Source: Candidatus Villigracilis adiacens (GTDB taxonomy: Bacteria; Chloroflexota; Anaerolineae; Anaerolineales; Villigracilaceae). Taken from it: a DNA stretch of 64,000 nucleotides. The position numbers and the translations under genes are program-made. Under the pieces are notes generated by a model. That model made no database searches and was not told the DNA's origin. It was given only the letters and a program-made list of their open reading frames with translations. The stretch is from NCBI GenBank assembly GCA_016703605.1, contig JADJBU010000002.1, positions 620,001 to 684,000 of the forward strand, read 5' to 3'. This document shows, one piece after another, positions 31,883 through 42,638 of this stretch (within the stretch, counting starts at the first letter, position 1; each line of letters opens with the position of its first letter).

Positions 31883-33048
31883 ATGGAAGCGCAAACCGGA
31901 AAGGCGGCAGGGAAACGATCGTTCGGGGCAGGTATTCTGTCTTTGATTGGACGCGCGTTATTGGCGGCCGGCATCCCTTTGATTTCATTTTATGCGCTAT
32001 ATCTTGGGTTCCTTTTCCTGCGGGACAGCAAAGCGCCGCGGGAGGTCGTAGTTCTTTTCGCAATCATTTGGGGCGTTGGGGGGGTTGGGCTTTTATACTG
32101 GGTCTTCAACTGGCTGGTGGAAAAACTACCCGATCCGTGGAAGGGAAGATTGCTGCCTTATGTGTTCGTGGGACCAGCCATGTCCATCCTCGCCTGGTAC
32201 CTGGCGATTCCGACCCTGCGCACGTTTTATATCAGCCTTTTTGGACGCGACGGTCCCCCGCTGGACTGAATTTTTTCCAGCAGGTTTCCAGCGACTCATT
32301 CGCCGGTTTTGGCAATTATGTATCCGTGTTCACAGAAGACCTGATGCTCGAAGCCTTTCGCAATAACGTGATGTGGATCATCTTCGGAAGCACCTTCTCG
32401 GTCCTGTTTGGGCTTCTTATTGCGGTGCTGGCAGATCGCAGCAGTTTCGAAAAACTCGCCAAATCGCTCATCTTTTTACCCATGGCAATCTCATTTGTTG
32501 GGGCAAGCATTATCTGGAATTTCATTTATGAATACAGGCCCGAAGGGCAAACCCAGATCGGCTTATTGAATTCGATTGTCGCCTCGTTCGGGGGCGTCCC
32601 CCAGGCCTGGCCCCAGTGGGTGGCGGTTGCGCCGTGGAACAACCTTTTCCTGATCGTGATCGTAGTCTGGCTTCAAGCCGGTTTTGCCATGGTTTTATTC
32701 TCCGCGGCATTGAAGGGCATCCCCGAAGAGTTGATGGAAGCGGGCCGCATGGATGGCGCGAACGAATTCCAGGTCTTTTTCGGCATCATGCTGCCCTATA
32801 TCCGGGGGACGGTCATCTCGGTCTGGACCACGATTGTGATCTTCACATTGAAGATATTCGATGTCGTCTGGGTGATGACCGGCGGGCAATTCGGCACGCA
32901 TGTGATCGCCACCCAGTTCTACCGTCAATCGTTCACCAACCGCAATTCCGGTTTTGGATCCGCCATTGCGATCGTGCTGCTGGTCGCCGTCATCCCGGTC
33001 ATGATCTATAACCTGAAACAGTTCAGGGAGCAGGAGGCATTCTCATGA
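31883..33048 (+). CDS. ABC sugar permease AglF-like, frame broken by one base
   Basis: The first frame (from 31883, AAGGAG 6 bases ahead) ends at a TGA at 32267. The second frame picks up the same protein at once (FFQQVSSDSFAGFGNY). One more C in the five-C run near 32257 would give GPPAGLNFFQQV and join the parts. The joined protein would have about 389 residues: two or three N-terminal helices, the MalF/AglF-type membrane domain with FLPMAISFVGASIIWNF and the EAA loop EELMEAGRMDGANEFQVFFGIMLP that contacts the ATPase. All neighbours are intact, so a base-calling error is the simplest view. A real mutation cannot be excluded. Confidence 0.8.
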
Positions 33049-34148
33049 GCGGTCAAAAGCGACAAAAACAGTTTGGCAAATTCCTTGTCAACCTGACCCT
33101 TCTGATCCTCGTCCTCCTATGGACGGTACCCACGGTCGGCATCTTCGTTTCCTCGTTTCGCAACCGCGACAAGATCGACACAAGCGGCTGGTGGATGATC
33201 TTTCCGCACCGCGAATGGCAGCCGGTCCGCGAACTGGACCCGAAGGCGTTGGGGCTCGACCCGAACAGCGTAATGACCATCGAAGGCGTTTCAGGCACAT
33301 TCGAAGAATTCAGAGCCGGAATCGAAACCCCGGACGGGAAGCGATTGACCTGGATCGGAAACAAACGAATTGGCAAGCTCGAAGTGCAGGCGCAGGTCTG
33401 GGCGGTCGATTGGGATTTCTCGCTCGATAACTACAGGCAGGTGCTTGGCGGGCAGGATTTTGAATTCAAACGCCCCGACGGCAGCGTGGAAGTCGTCCCC
33501 GGCGACAACATGGTCAATGCCTTTCTTAACAGCCTGGCGGTTGCCATTCCCTCCACGGTCATCCCGATCCTAATCGCGGCATTTGGCGCCTATGCCTTCG
33601 CATGGATGAAGTTCCCGGGTCGCCGCGCGATGTTCATCCTGGTGGTTGCGCTCCTGGTCGTGCCGCTCCAGATCGCCCTCGTGCCGATCCTGCGCGACTA
33701 TAAAGCCCTAAACCTCAACGGCACATACCTGGCCATCTGGCTGGCGCATACGGGGTTTGGTCTGGCTCTTGCCACCTACCTGTTATACAACTACATCAGC
33801 GGACTGCCGCGCGATATTCTGGAATCCGCCTTCATTGACGGCGCATCCCATTTCACCGTATTCACCACGTTGGTGCTGCCGTTATCCGTTCCGGCGCTTG
33901 CTTCGTTCGCCATCTTCCAGTTCCTGTGGGTTTGGAACGATTACCTCGTGGCGTTGATCTTCCTGGGAGGCAACCCCGAGTTCGAATTGGTCACCCAACG
34001 TATGGCAGCCATCGTCGGCTCGCGCGGACAGGACTGGCACCTGCTGACCGCCGGGGCATTCGTATCCATGCTGCTGCCGCTGATCGTATTCTTCAGTTTG
34101 CAGCGATTCTTCGTGCGCGGGTTGCTGGCAGGCTCAGTCAAAGGTTAA
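33045..34148 (+). CDS. ABC sugar permease AglG-like
   Basis: 367 residues overlapping the previous gene by ATGA. After the first helix comes a large outer insert (about residues 45-150, with ELDPKALGLDPNSV and NKRIGKLEVQAQVWAVDWDFSLDNYRQVL), as found in AglG and absent from shorter MalG proteins. The membrane domain then shows VALLVVPLQIALVPIL and the EAA loop LPRDILESAFIDGASHFTVFTTLVLPLS. With the AglF-like partner it forms the channel for alpha-glucosides. A terminator follows directly. Confidence 0.9.
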   Translation: MSGQKRQKQFGKFLVNLTLLILVLLWTVPTVGIFVSSFRNRDKIDTSGWWMIFPHREWQPVRELDPKALGLDPNSVMTIEGVSGTFEEFRAGIETPDGKRLTWIGNKRIGKLEVQAQVWAVDWDFSLDNYRQVLGGQDFEFKRPDGSVEVVPGDNMVNAFLNSLAVAIPSTVIPILIAAFGAYAFAWMKFPGRRAMFILVVALLVVPLQIALVPILRDYKALNLNGTYLAIWLAHTGFGLALATYLLYNYISGLPRDILESAFIDGASHFTVFTTLVLPLSVPALASFAIFQFLWVWNDYLVALIFLGGNPEFELVTQRMAAIVGSRGQDWHLLTAGAFVSMLLPLIVFFSLQRFFVRGLLAGSVKG

Positions 34149-34157
34149 CTTGGAGAC

Positions 34158-34192
34158 AAGTGGACTGGGCAGCCCCAGTCCACTTTTTTTAT
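34158..34192 (+). terminator. Terminator after the permease genes
   Basis: A perfect 12-bp stem (AAGTGGACTGGG / CCCAGTCCACTT) with the loop CAGC is followed by a T-run. It ends only a few bases before the beta-glucosidase ATG, so that gene must rely on read-through or have weak expression of its own. Confidence 0.85.
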
Positions 34193-34193
34193 T

Positions 34194-35543
34194 ATGACAA
34201 ATTTACATTTTCCAAACGGGTTTATTTGGGGCGTGGCTGCCTCGGCGTACCAGATCGAAGGGGCATGTAACGAAGACGGCCGCGGCGAAAGCATTTGGGA
34301 CCGTTTCACCAAAACGCCATATCGCATTACCACCGGCGAAACTGCGGAGAGGGCTTGCGACCATTATCACCGGATGCCGGACGATGTGGCACTCATGAAC
34401 GAGTTCGGCTATCCCTACTACCGTTTCGCCGTTTCATGGTCGCGGATAATGCCGGACGGCGCGGGCAACGCCAACAAAAGCGGGCTCGACTTCTACGACC
34501 GCCTCGTGGACGAAATGCTCAAAGCGGGCATTCAACCCAAAACCACCCTCTACCACTGGGACCTGCCGCAAACCCTGCAAGATAAGGGCGGGTGGGCAAA
34601 TCGCGAAACCGTGGATCGCTTCGCCGAATATGCCAGCCGCGTCTTTGAACGACTCGGCGACCGCGTCCGCTTCTGGTCCACGCATAATGAGCCCTGGGTG
34701 GCCGCCTTTTTAGGGTATGCCACAGGGTTGCATGCCCCTGGTATTTGCGATTACTCACAGGCGTATCAAGCGGCGCATCATCTGTTGCTGGCTCATGGAC
34801 GCAGTGTGCAGATTTTTCGCCAGGGCGGTTATAAAGGCGAGATCGGGCTGATCTTGAATCTGAACGGACTTATCCCTGCCAGCAGCAGTCAGGCGGATAT
34901 CGATGCGACCCAGCGTGTTCATGATGAGACCCATGCCCTTTTCCTCGACGCGATCTACAAAGGGACATATCCCCGGAAATTATTCGACTTCATCGGCTCT
35001 CACCAGCCGAAAATTAAATCCGGCGACATGGAACTGATCGCCCAGCCGACGGATTATCTCGGACTCAATTATTACAACACGGATCATGTTGCCTATGATG
35101 TCTTCGGCGGTTTGAACAAAGCCCGCATCACCCCGTACAGTGCCCCTGGCTGGGGACGCACCGAAATGAATTGGGGCATCGACCCGGACGGCATCAAACG
35201 CGAGTTGATCTATGTGAAAGAAAATTACGGCAGCCCGAAGATCTACATCACCGAGAATGGCTGTGCCATGCCCGATATTCCCGATGCCAAAGGTTTCGTC
35301 GCTGACTGGGATCGCATCAACTACCTCCGGGCGCACATTCATAAAATTCATGAAGCCATTCAGGCGGGTGTGGACGTTCGAGGGTACTTCACTTGGAGCA
35401 TCTTCGATAACTTCGAATGGGAGCGGGGATATGGACCCCGTTTCGGGCTTGTCCGTGTCGATTATGAAACGATGGAGCGCGTTCCGAAACAAAGCGCGTA
35501 CTGGTTCCGTGAAGTCGTTCAGCAAAATTCGATCACGATCTGA
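34194..35543 (+). CDS. bglA: Beta-glucosidase, glycoside hydrolase family 1
   Basis: A 449-residue GH1 enzyme. It shows the N-terminal FPNGFIWGVAASAYQIEGA, the acid/base Glu in STHNEPWVAAF and the nucleophile Glu in YITENGCAM. It lacks a signal peptide and so acts inside the cell, where it would split beta-glucosides such as cellobiose. It has no clear ribosome site, because the T-run of the terminator ends just before its ATG. It is the only beta-specific enzyme of an otherwise alpha-glucoside set. Confidence 0.94.
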   Translation: MTNLHFPNGFIWGVAASAYQIEGACNEDGRGESIWDRFTKTPYRITTGETAERACDHYHRMPDDVALMNEFGYPYYRFAVSWSRIMPDGAGNANKSGLDFYDRLVDEMLKAGIQPKTTLYHWDLPQTLQDKGGWANRETVDRFAEYASRVFERLGDRVRFWSTHNEPWVAAFLGYATGLHAPGICDYSQAYQAAHHLLLAHGRSVQIFRQGGYKGEIGLILNLNGLIPASSSQADIDATQRVHDETHALFLDAIYKGTYPRKLFDFIGSHQPKIKSGDMELIAQPTDYLGLNYYNTDHVAYDVFGGLNKARITPYSAPGWGRTEMNWGIDPDGIKRELIYVKENYGSPKIYITENGCAMPDIPDAKGFVADWDRINYLRAHIHKIHEAIQAGVDVRGYFTWSIFDNFEWERGYGPRFGLVRVDYETMERVPKQSAYWFREVVQQNSITI

Positions 35544-35585
35544 CAGGGTCATTGTCGAATCAATTCACTGGCGAGGGATGTAAGA

Positions 35586-37280
35586 ATGCATAGAACCTGG
35601 TGGAAGGAAAGCATCGTCTATCAAATTTATCCGCGCAGTTTTTACGACAGCAACGGCGACGGCATCGGCGACCTGCGCGGCATCATCCAAAAGTTGGATT
35701 ATCTAAAGGACTTGGGCATCGATGTCGTCTGGCTTTGCCCGGTCTACAAATCGCCGAACGATGACAACGGCTATGACGTCAGCGACTATCGCGACATCAT
35801 GGATGAGTTCGGCACCCTGGCGGACTGGCAGGACCTGCTCGATGGTCTGCATGAGCGCGGCATCAAGTTGATTATGGACCTCGTGGTCAACCATACCTCG
35901 GACGAGCATCCCTGGTTCGTGGAGGCGCGCAAATCCAAAGGCAACCCGTACCGGGACTATTACATCTGGCGCCCCGGCAGGGATGGAAAAGAGCCGAATA
36001 ACTGGGCATCGCATTTCAGCGGCTCGGCCTGGCAATACGACGAAACCACCGGCGAATATTACATGCATCTTTTCACAAAGAAACAACCGGACCTCAATTG
36101 GGAGAATCCCAAAGTCCGTGCCGAAGTGTATGACCTGATGCGCTGGTGGCTGGACAAAGGCATCGACGGTTTTCGCATGGACGTGATCAATATGATCTCC
36201 AAGGTGCCGGGCTTCCCCGATGTACCCGTCCGAAGTTCAGACCGCTATCAGATGGATAACCGCTATTTCATCAATGGCCCGCGCCTGCTGGAGTTTCTCG
36301 ACGAAATGAAGCGCGAGGTCCTATCGAAGCATGACATACTTACCGTTGGAGAGACTCCTTCCGTCACACCGCAAATTGCAATTGACTTTACCAACGAAGA
36401 GACCGGCGCCTTGAGCATGGTCTTCCAATTCCAACATATGGATATTGACGCGGACCCATCCGCCGAAAATTCCCGTTTCAGCATCAAACCCTGGAGTCTG
36501 CTGGATTTGAAGCGCACCATGACCGGTTGGCAAAAGGATTTGGAAAATGCCGGTTGGAACAGTATTTACCTTATGAATCATGACCAGCCGCGGGCGGTTT
36601 CGCGTTTTGGAGACGACCGGGAATACCGTACTGAATCGGCGAAAATGCTGGCGACCTTCACTCTGATGCTGCAGGGCACGCCTTATATTTATCAGGGCGA
36701 AGAGATCGGCATGACCAACGTCGCCTTTGAGACGATCGAAGACTACCGCGACGTTGAAACTCTTAATTGGTATCGCGAACAAATGAACCATGGGGCAGAT
36801 GCCGGGGACTTGTTGAAGGTCATCCACGTCAAAAGCCGCGATAATGCCCGTACCCCGCTTCAATGGGATGACAGCCCGAATGCAGGCTTTACGGGCGGAA
36901 CACCATGGATCAAGGTCAACCCCAATTACACGAGCATCAATGTCCGGAATGCGCTGGCAGACCCGGACTCCGTTTTCTATTTTTACAAAAAACTGCTTCA
37001 ACTTCGCAAGCAGAACCCGGTGGCTGTCTATGGAACGTATGACCTCATCCTTGAAGGGCATGAAAAGATCTATGCCTTTACCCGCACGCTGGAGGGTGAC
37101 CGTTGGCTGGTGATCCTCAACTTCACCCGCGATGAGACCGTCTTTACACTGCCTGAAAACATTTCGTATGCCCGGGCGAACCTGTTGGTAGCCAATTTCC
37201 AAGTGGACTCTGCCGAAGATATTCGTAGTTTTTCATTGCGCCCCTATGAGGCGCGTGTCTATCACTTGATCGGATCCTAA
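35586..37280 (+). CDS. Alpha-glucosidase (oligo-1,6-glucosidase type), GH13
   Basis: 564 residues of the GH13_31-like type. It starts WWKESIVYQIYPRSFYDSNGDGIGDL. It holds the conserved regions MDLVVNHTSDEH, GFRMDVINMISK (nucleophile Asp), ILTVGETP (acid/base Glu) and YLMNHDQPRAVSRFGD (transition-state Asp). It has a C-terminal beta domain and no signal peptide. It would cleave alpha-1,4- or alpha-1,6-linked glucosides, maltose or sucrose in the cytoplasm. The exact linkage cannot be fixed from the motifs alone. It is 42 bases after the GH1 gene and 7 bases before the next one. Confidence 0.92.
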   Translation: MHRTWWKESIVYQIYPRSFYDSNGDGIGDLRGIIQKLDYLKDLGIDVVWLCPVYKSPNDDNGYDVSDYRDIMDEFGTLADWQDLLDGLHERGIKLIMDLVVNHTSDEHPWFVEARKSKGNPYRDYYIWRPGRDGKEPNNWASHFSGSAWQYDETTGEYYMHLFTKKQPDLNWENPKVRAEVYDLMRWWLDKGIDGFRMDVINMISKVPGFPDVPVRSSDRYQMDNRYFINGPRLLEFLDEMKREVLSKHDILTVGETPSVTPQIAIDFTNEETGALSMVFQFQHMDIDADPSAENSRFSIKPWSLLDLKRTMTGWQKDLENAGWNSIYLMNHDQPRAVSRFGDDREYRTESAKMLATFTLMLQGTPYIYQGEEIGMTNVAFETIEDYRDVETLNWYREQMNHGADAGDLLKVIHVKSRDNARTPLQWDDSPNAGFTGGTPWIKVNPNYTSINVRNALADPDSVFYFYKKLLQLRKQNPVAVYGTYDLILEGHEKIYAFTRTLEGDRWLVILNFTRDETVFTLPENISYARANLLVANFQVDSAEDIRSFSLRPYEARVYHLIGS

Positions 37281-37287
37281 AATAACC

Positions 37288-38882
<1,595 letters not shown>

Positions 38883-38886
<4 letters not shown>

Positions 38887-39803
38887 CAAACATAAACGAA
38901 CCCCCCCTGTACGGCGCCATCGAGGGCGGCGGAACAAAGTTCGTCTGCGCGATCGGCGCCGGACCGAATGCGATTCGGGCGGAAGCCCGTTTTACAACCT
39001 CCACGCCTGAAGAGACGATGGGACAGGTCGTCAAGTTCTTTCAACAGCAGGAGGAGAAGTCTGGCAAACTCTCCGCCATCGGCTTCGCCTGCTTTGGTCC
39101 GCTCGACCCGAATCCTGCCTCGCCCACGTACGGTCGCATTTTGCCGACGCCCAAACCCGGCTGGACGAATGCGGATGTGGTTGGCATGTTGCGGAGGGAA
39201 TTTGATGTTCCGATTGCCTTCGATACCGATGTGAATGGCGCGGCGTTGGGCGAATGGCGCTGGGGCAAGGCTCAGGGCTTGAGAACCTTCATTTATCTTA
39301 CCGTCGGCACGGGCGTGGGGGGAGGCGCGTATGTCGAAGGCAATCTGTTGCATGGGCTGATCCACCCCGAGATGGGTCACATCCCCCTGCGGCACGATCT
39401 CGAAAAGGATCCCTTTGAAGGGGCGTGTCCATTTCACGGCGACTGTTTTGAAGGGCTGGCGTCGGGGGTTGCCCTCGAAAGGCGCTGGGGGATGCGCGGC
39501 TCACAACTGGACCCGGAGCATATCGCCTGGGACCTGGAGGCGGGCTACATCGCGCAGGCGCTCGCCAGTTACACGATGACTCTTTCGCCGCAGCGCATCA
39601 TTGTCGGCGGCGGGGTCGGCTCGCTGGGGCATCTCCTGCCCAGGGTCCAGAACCAGACGCGCGAATACATCAACGGGTATATTCAATCTCCCGCCATTCT
39701 CGAAAATATCGAGTCGTATATTGTTAATCCCGGGTTGGGCAATCGTTCGGGGGTGCTGGGCGCCCTGGCGCTTGCGGCGCAGGCACGAGGGCGGCAGGCA
39801 TGA
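38883..39803 (+). CDS. ROK-family sugar kinase, probably fructokinase
   Basis: 306 residues. The N-terminal phosphate loop GAIEGGGTKFVCAIG and the GVGGGAYVEG segment are of the ROK family. The cluster HxxLEKDPFEGACPFHGDCFEGLASG holds the zinc-binding His/Cys set of ScrK-like fructokinases. It would phosphorylate fructose freed from sucrose by the amylosucrase next door. Glucose as substrate remains possible. ATGA overlaps at both ends tie it into one operon with TreS and the amylosucrase. Confidence 0.88.
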
Positions 39804-41749
39804 TCGAGAAGAATAAACTCGAAGCCGAGGCGCGCAAGTCGCTGGCGCGCATTTTGCCGCGGGTCGAACAGACCCTCAGGCGGTCGATTGCCAGGGAGCC
39901 GCAGGCATGGGAGCAGTTTACCGCCCGCCTGCGGCGGAACTTCCCCGCCCTGCTTTCGTTGTACGCCGATGTATATGGCGGTTGTTACGATTTTTTCCAT
40001 CACCTCGAAGACCTTGTTGCCGGCATGGCGTGTGCATGGTTCGAACGTCCGCAGGACCTGCGCGAACTCGACGACGCCCGCGAACAGAACCCGCTTTGGT
40101 TTCAGTCCAACCATATGCTGGGCGGCGTTTGCTATGTGGACCTCTTCGCAAACAACCTCGACGGCATTCGTAAAAAGATTCCCTATTTCAAAGAACTGGG
40201 TCTCACTTACATTCATCTCATGCCGCTCTTCAATGCGCCCGAAGGCGAGAACGACGGCGGGTATGCCGTCAGCAGTTATCGCGAAGTGAAACCGGCGCTC
40301 GGCGCGATGAAACAACTTGCCTCGCTGGCGCGCGATTTTCGAGAGGCGGGCATCAGCCTCGTCCTCGACCTGGTCTTCAACCACACTTCGGATGAACATA
40401 CCTGGGCGAAACGCGCCAAGCAGGGCGACGAAGAATACATGGACTTCTACCGCATCTTTCCGGACCGGGAACTGCCCGACCTCTATGAGCAGAATCTCAG
40501 GGAGATTTTTCCCGAAGAACACGCTGGCGCGTTTTCCCCAATCGTCATCAACGATAAAGAACACTGGGTCTGGACCACCTTCCATTCCTATCAATGGGAT
40601 TTGAACTACGCCAACCCGGCGGTCTTCAACCGCATGGCGGAGGAGATGCTCTTCCTCGCCAATCAGGGCGTGGAAGCGTTGCGCCTCGACGCCGTTGCTT
40701 TCATTTGGAAGCAGCTTGGCACCAATTGCGAGAACCTGCCGCAGGCGCATACCCTCATCAAAGCCTTCAATATTGTCGCGCAGATTGCCTCCCCCGCCCT
40801 CCTCTTCAAATCAGAAGCCATCGTCCACCCCGATGATGTGGTGAAATACGTCTCTCCCGAGGAATGCCAGGTTTCCTACAACCCGCTTTTGATGGCATTG
40901 CTGTGGAATTCGCTTGCCACGCGCAAGACCCGCCTGCTTTCACAGGCTTTGGCGTCCCGCTTCAAACTTCCACAGGGCGCGGCATGGGTCAATTACGTCC
41001 GCGTGCATGACGATATTGGCTGGACCTTCTCGGATGAAGATGCCGCCATCCTCGGCGTGAATGGACATGACCACCGCCGCTTCCTCAACGAGTTCTATCG
41101 CGGACGTTTCCCCGGCAGTTTCGCGCGCGGGCTGCCCTTTCAAGAAAATCCCATCACTGGCGATTGCCGTATCAGCGGGACCTGTGCTTCACTGGCCGGG
41201 TTGGAAAAAGCCTTGCATGAAGAAGGCGAAAAAGAAGTGGAACTTGCCATCCGCCGCATTTTGCTGATCCATGGCATCATCCTGACCGTGGGCGGCATTC
41301 CGCTCATCTACCTCGGCGACGAGATCGGCGCCTTGAACGACTATTCCTACCGCGACGACCCCGCCCACGAAAGGGACAGCCGCTGGGTTCACCGTCCGCG
41401 CGCGGATTGGGCAAAGTACAAGAAGCGCAATAACCTGCACTCCCTTGAGGGGCATATCTTCCACGGCTTCCGCGCCATGATCGAACTGCGCAAATCGCAT
41501 GAGGTCTTCGCAGGCGGCGACCTGGAGGTCATCCCTGTGGAAAATGAACATGTGCTGGCTTTTGCCCGGTCACATGCGGGGAAACGCGCCGTGGTCTTTG
41601 TCAATTTCTCCGAAGTCCCGCAGACGGTAAAACGCCGGACCATCGAACAGTATTCGATCATGTCTCTCAAGAAACTTCACGGACGCAACCATGTCTCACC
41701 GAAGAATGCGCTGACGCTCGAGCCTCTGGATTTTGTGGTGTTTGGGTAG
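39800..41749 (+). CDS. Amylosucrase-like GH13 enzyme
   Basis: 649 residues, the usual length of amylosucrase (GH13_4). An N-terminal helical domain (about 1-90) precedes the barrel, which has FNAPEGENDGGYAVSSYR, LVLDLVFNHTSDEH, ALRLDAVAFIWKQLGTNCENLPQAH (nucleophile Asp), LLFKSEAIVHPDD (acid/base Glu) and VRVHDDIGWTF (transition-state Asp). It would use sucrose to lengthen alpha-1,4-glucan and release fructose, or simply hydrolyse sucrose. No signal peptide is seen. It ends the glucoside operon; a 170-base gap with a new promoter follows. Confidence 0.9.
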   Translation: MIEKNKLEAEARKSLARILPRVEQTLRRSIAREPQAWEQFTARLRRNFPALLSLYADVYGGCYDFFHHLEDLVAGMACAWFERPQDLRELDDAREQNPLWFQSNHMLGGVCYVDLFANNLDGIRKKIPYFKELGLTYIHLMPLFNAPEGENDGGYAVSSYREVKPALGAMKQLASLARDFREAGISLVLDLVFNHTSDEHTWAKRAKQGDEEYMDFYRIFPDRELPDLYEQNLREIFPEEHAGAFSPIVINDKEHWVWTTFHSYQWDLNYANPAVFNRMAEEMLFLANQGVEALRLDAVAFIWKQLGTNCENLPQAHTLIKAFNIVAQIASPALLFKSEAIVHPDDVVKYVSPEECQVSYNPLLMALLWNSLATRKTRLLSQALASRFKLPQGAAWVNYVRVHDDIGWTFSDEDAAILGVNGHDHRRFLNEFYRGRFPGSFARGLPFQENPITGDCRISGTCASLAGLEKALHEEGEKEVELAIRRILLIHGIILTVGGIPLIYLGDEIGALNDYSYRDDPAHERDSRWVHRPRADWAKYKKRNNLHSLEGHIFHGFRAMIELRKSHEVFAGGDLEVIPVENEHVLAFARSHAGKRAVVFVNFSEVPQTVKRRTIEQYSIMSLKKLHGRNHVSPKNALTLEPLDFVVFG

Positions 41750-41819
41750 TTTGCAGGGCGGCGGTTGGACAAACCTTGGCAGACCCCTGCGCTGAAATCG
41801 CGCCCGGATACTAACAAAA

Positions 41820-41882
41820 TGTAACAAAAGTTACAGCCCAAATTTCTTCAATTCAGGTATCATGTAACCCAAATGAGATAAT
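41820..41882 (+). promoter_or_regulatory. Promoter region of the NO-reductase-like operon with a TGTAAC-N4-GTTACA site
   Basis: The perfect palindrome TGTAACAAAAGTTACA (41820-41835) has the 4-base spacing of Crp/Fnr-family sites. A GATAAT -10-like box is at 41877-41882. With a start near 41889 the site centre lies about 61 bases upstream, a classic activator position. Which regulator binds is unknown. Confidence 0.45.
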
Positions 41883-41918
41883 GCTTGTGAAAAAAGCCAC
41901 ATTACAAAGGAGAATGCC

Positions 41919-42077
41919 ATGTCCACGCACGACAAAGAGGAAGAGAAAGTCGCCACCAAGTGGCAAACCATGTTCGACAACGTCTGGCTGTTGTTCATTC
42001 TTTCGTTAGTCATCAGCGGGTTGATCTACAACCTGTGGGGCATCTACGATCTGCTCAACGTGCCCCCCGCCCCATAG
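41919..42077 (+). CDS. Small one-helix subunit of the haem-copper complex (52 residues)
   Basis: A short gene with a good AAGGAG site. The N-terminus is charged (STHDKEEEKVATKWQ). It is followed by one membrane helix (about residues 20-43, VWLLFILSLVISGLIYNLW) and a short Pro-rich tail. It opens the operon and ends 18 bases before the subunit II gene. Small one-helix proteins are common extra subunits of haem-copper enzymes. The role is inferred from position only. Confidence 0.7.
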   Translation: MSTHDKEEEKVATKWQTMFDNVWLLFILSLVISGLIYNLWGIYDLLNVPPAP

Positions 42078-42095
42078 AAAAAGGAGAAACTTGAA

Positions 42096-42638
42096 ATGTT
42101 AGCCCCCGAAAAAATCTGGTGGAAGCCCATGGGTCGCATGGAAAAAACATGGCTGACCGTCGCCTTCGTCTGGTGCGTCTTCCTGACCGTGATGATGCCG
42201 CTCTGGTACTTCATGGGCAAACAGAACGTGCCCACCGAAACCTACAGAACCACGCCCGCCGAATTTGCCGCAGAGGTCAACGCCTTTGTCGAACAATACA
42301 AGGTCGGTGAAGACACCATCAATGGCATCACCCTGCCCGTGGTCGAAGCCCCCGCCGGTTCAGATGTCTACATCCGCGCCAGCACCTGGCAGTGGTATCC
42401 CATTTTACAGATGAGAAAAGGCGAAACCTACCGCCTGCATATCTCCTCCATGGACCTGCAGCACGGCTTCTCGCTCCAGCCGGTCAACATCAACCTGCAA
42501 ATCCTGCCCAATTACGATTACGTGGCTACCATCGTCCCCACCTCGACGGGCGATTTCACCATCGTCTGCAATGAATTCTGTTCGCTCGGTCATCACACCA
42601 TGATCGGCAAAATCATCGTCAAAGAATCTGGAGAATGA
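42096..42638 (+). CDS. Haem-copper enzyme subunit II with CuA site
   Basis: 180 residues: one membrane helix (about 20-40) and an outer cupredoxin domain. The whole CuA ligand set is present: His123 and CNEFCSLGHHTM with Cys158, Glu160, Cys162, His166 and Met169. The aromatic WQWYP (98-102) fits the electron entry patch. The second helix of aa3-type subunit II is missing, as in ba3-type enzymes. Electrons enter here from a small carrier such as cytochrome c or a cupredoxin and go to subunit I. AAGGAG lies before the start; the gene overlaps subunit I by ATGA. Confidence 0.93.
   Translation: MLAPEKIWWKPMGRMEKTWLTVAFVWCVFLTVMMPLWYFMGKQNVPTETYRTTPAEFAAEVNAFVEQYKVGEDTINGITLPVVEAPAGSDVYIRASTWQWYPILQMRKGETYRLHISSMDLQHGFSLQPVNINLQILPNYDYVATIVPTSTGDFTIVCNEFCSLGHHTMIGKIIVKESGE

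Noticed and set aside
30450..32063. A 537-residue open frame on the minus strand
   Set aside because: Shadow of the sugar-binding lipoprotein gene; no signature of its own.
32253..32280. Programmed frameshift in the AglF-like gene at the T-run GAATTTTTTCC
   Set aside because: The stop codon comes before the T-run, so slippage there cannot rescue the frame; a lost C in the C-run explains it more simply.
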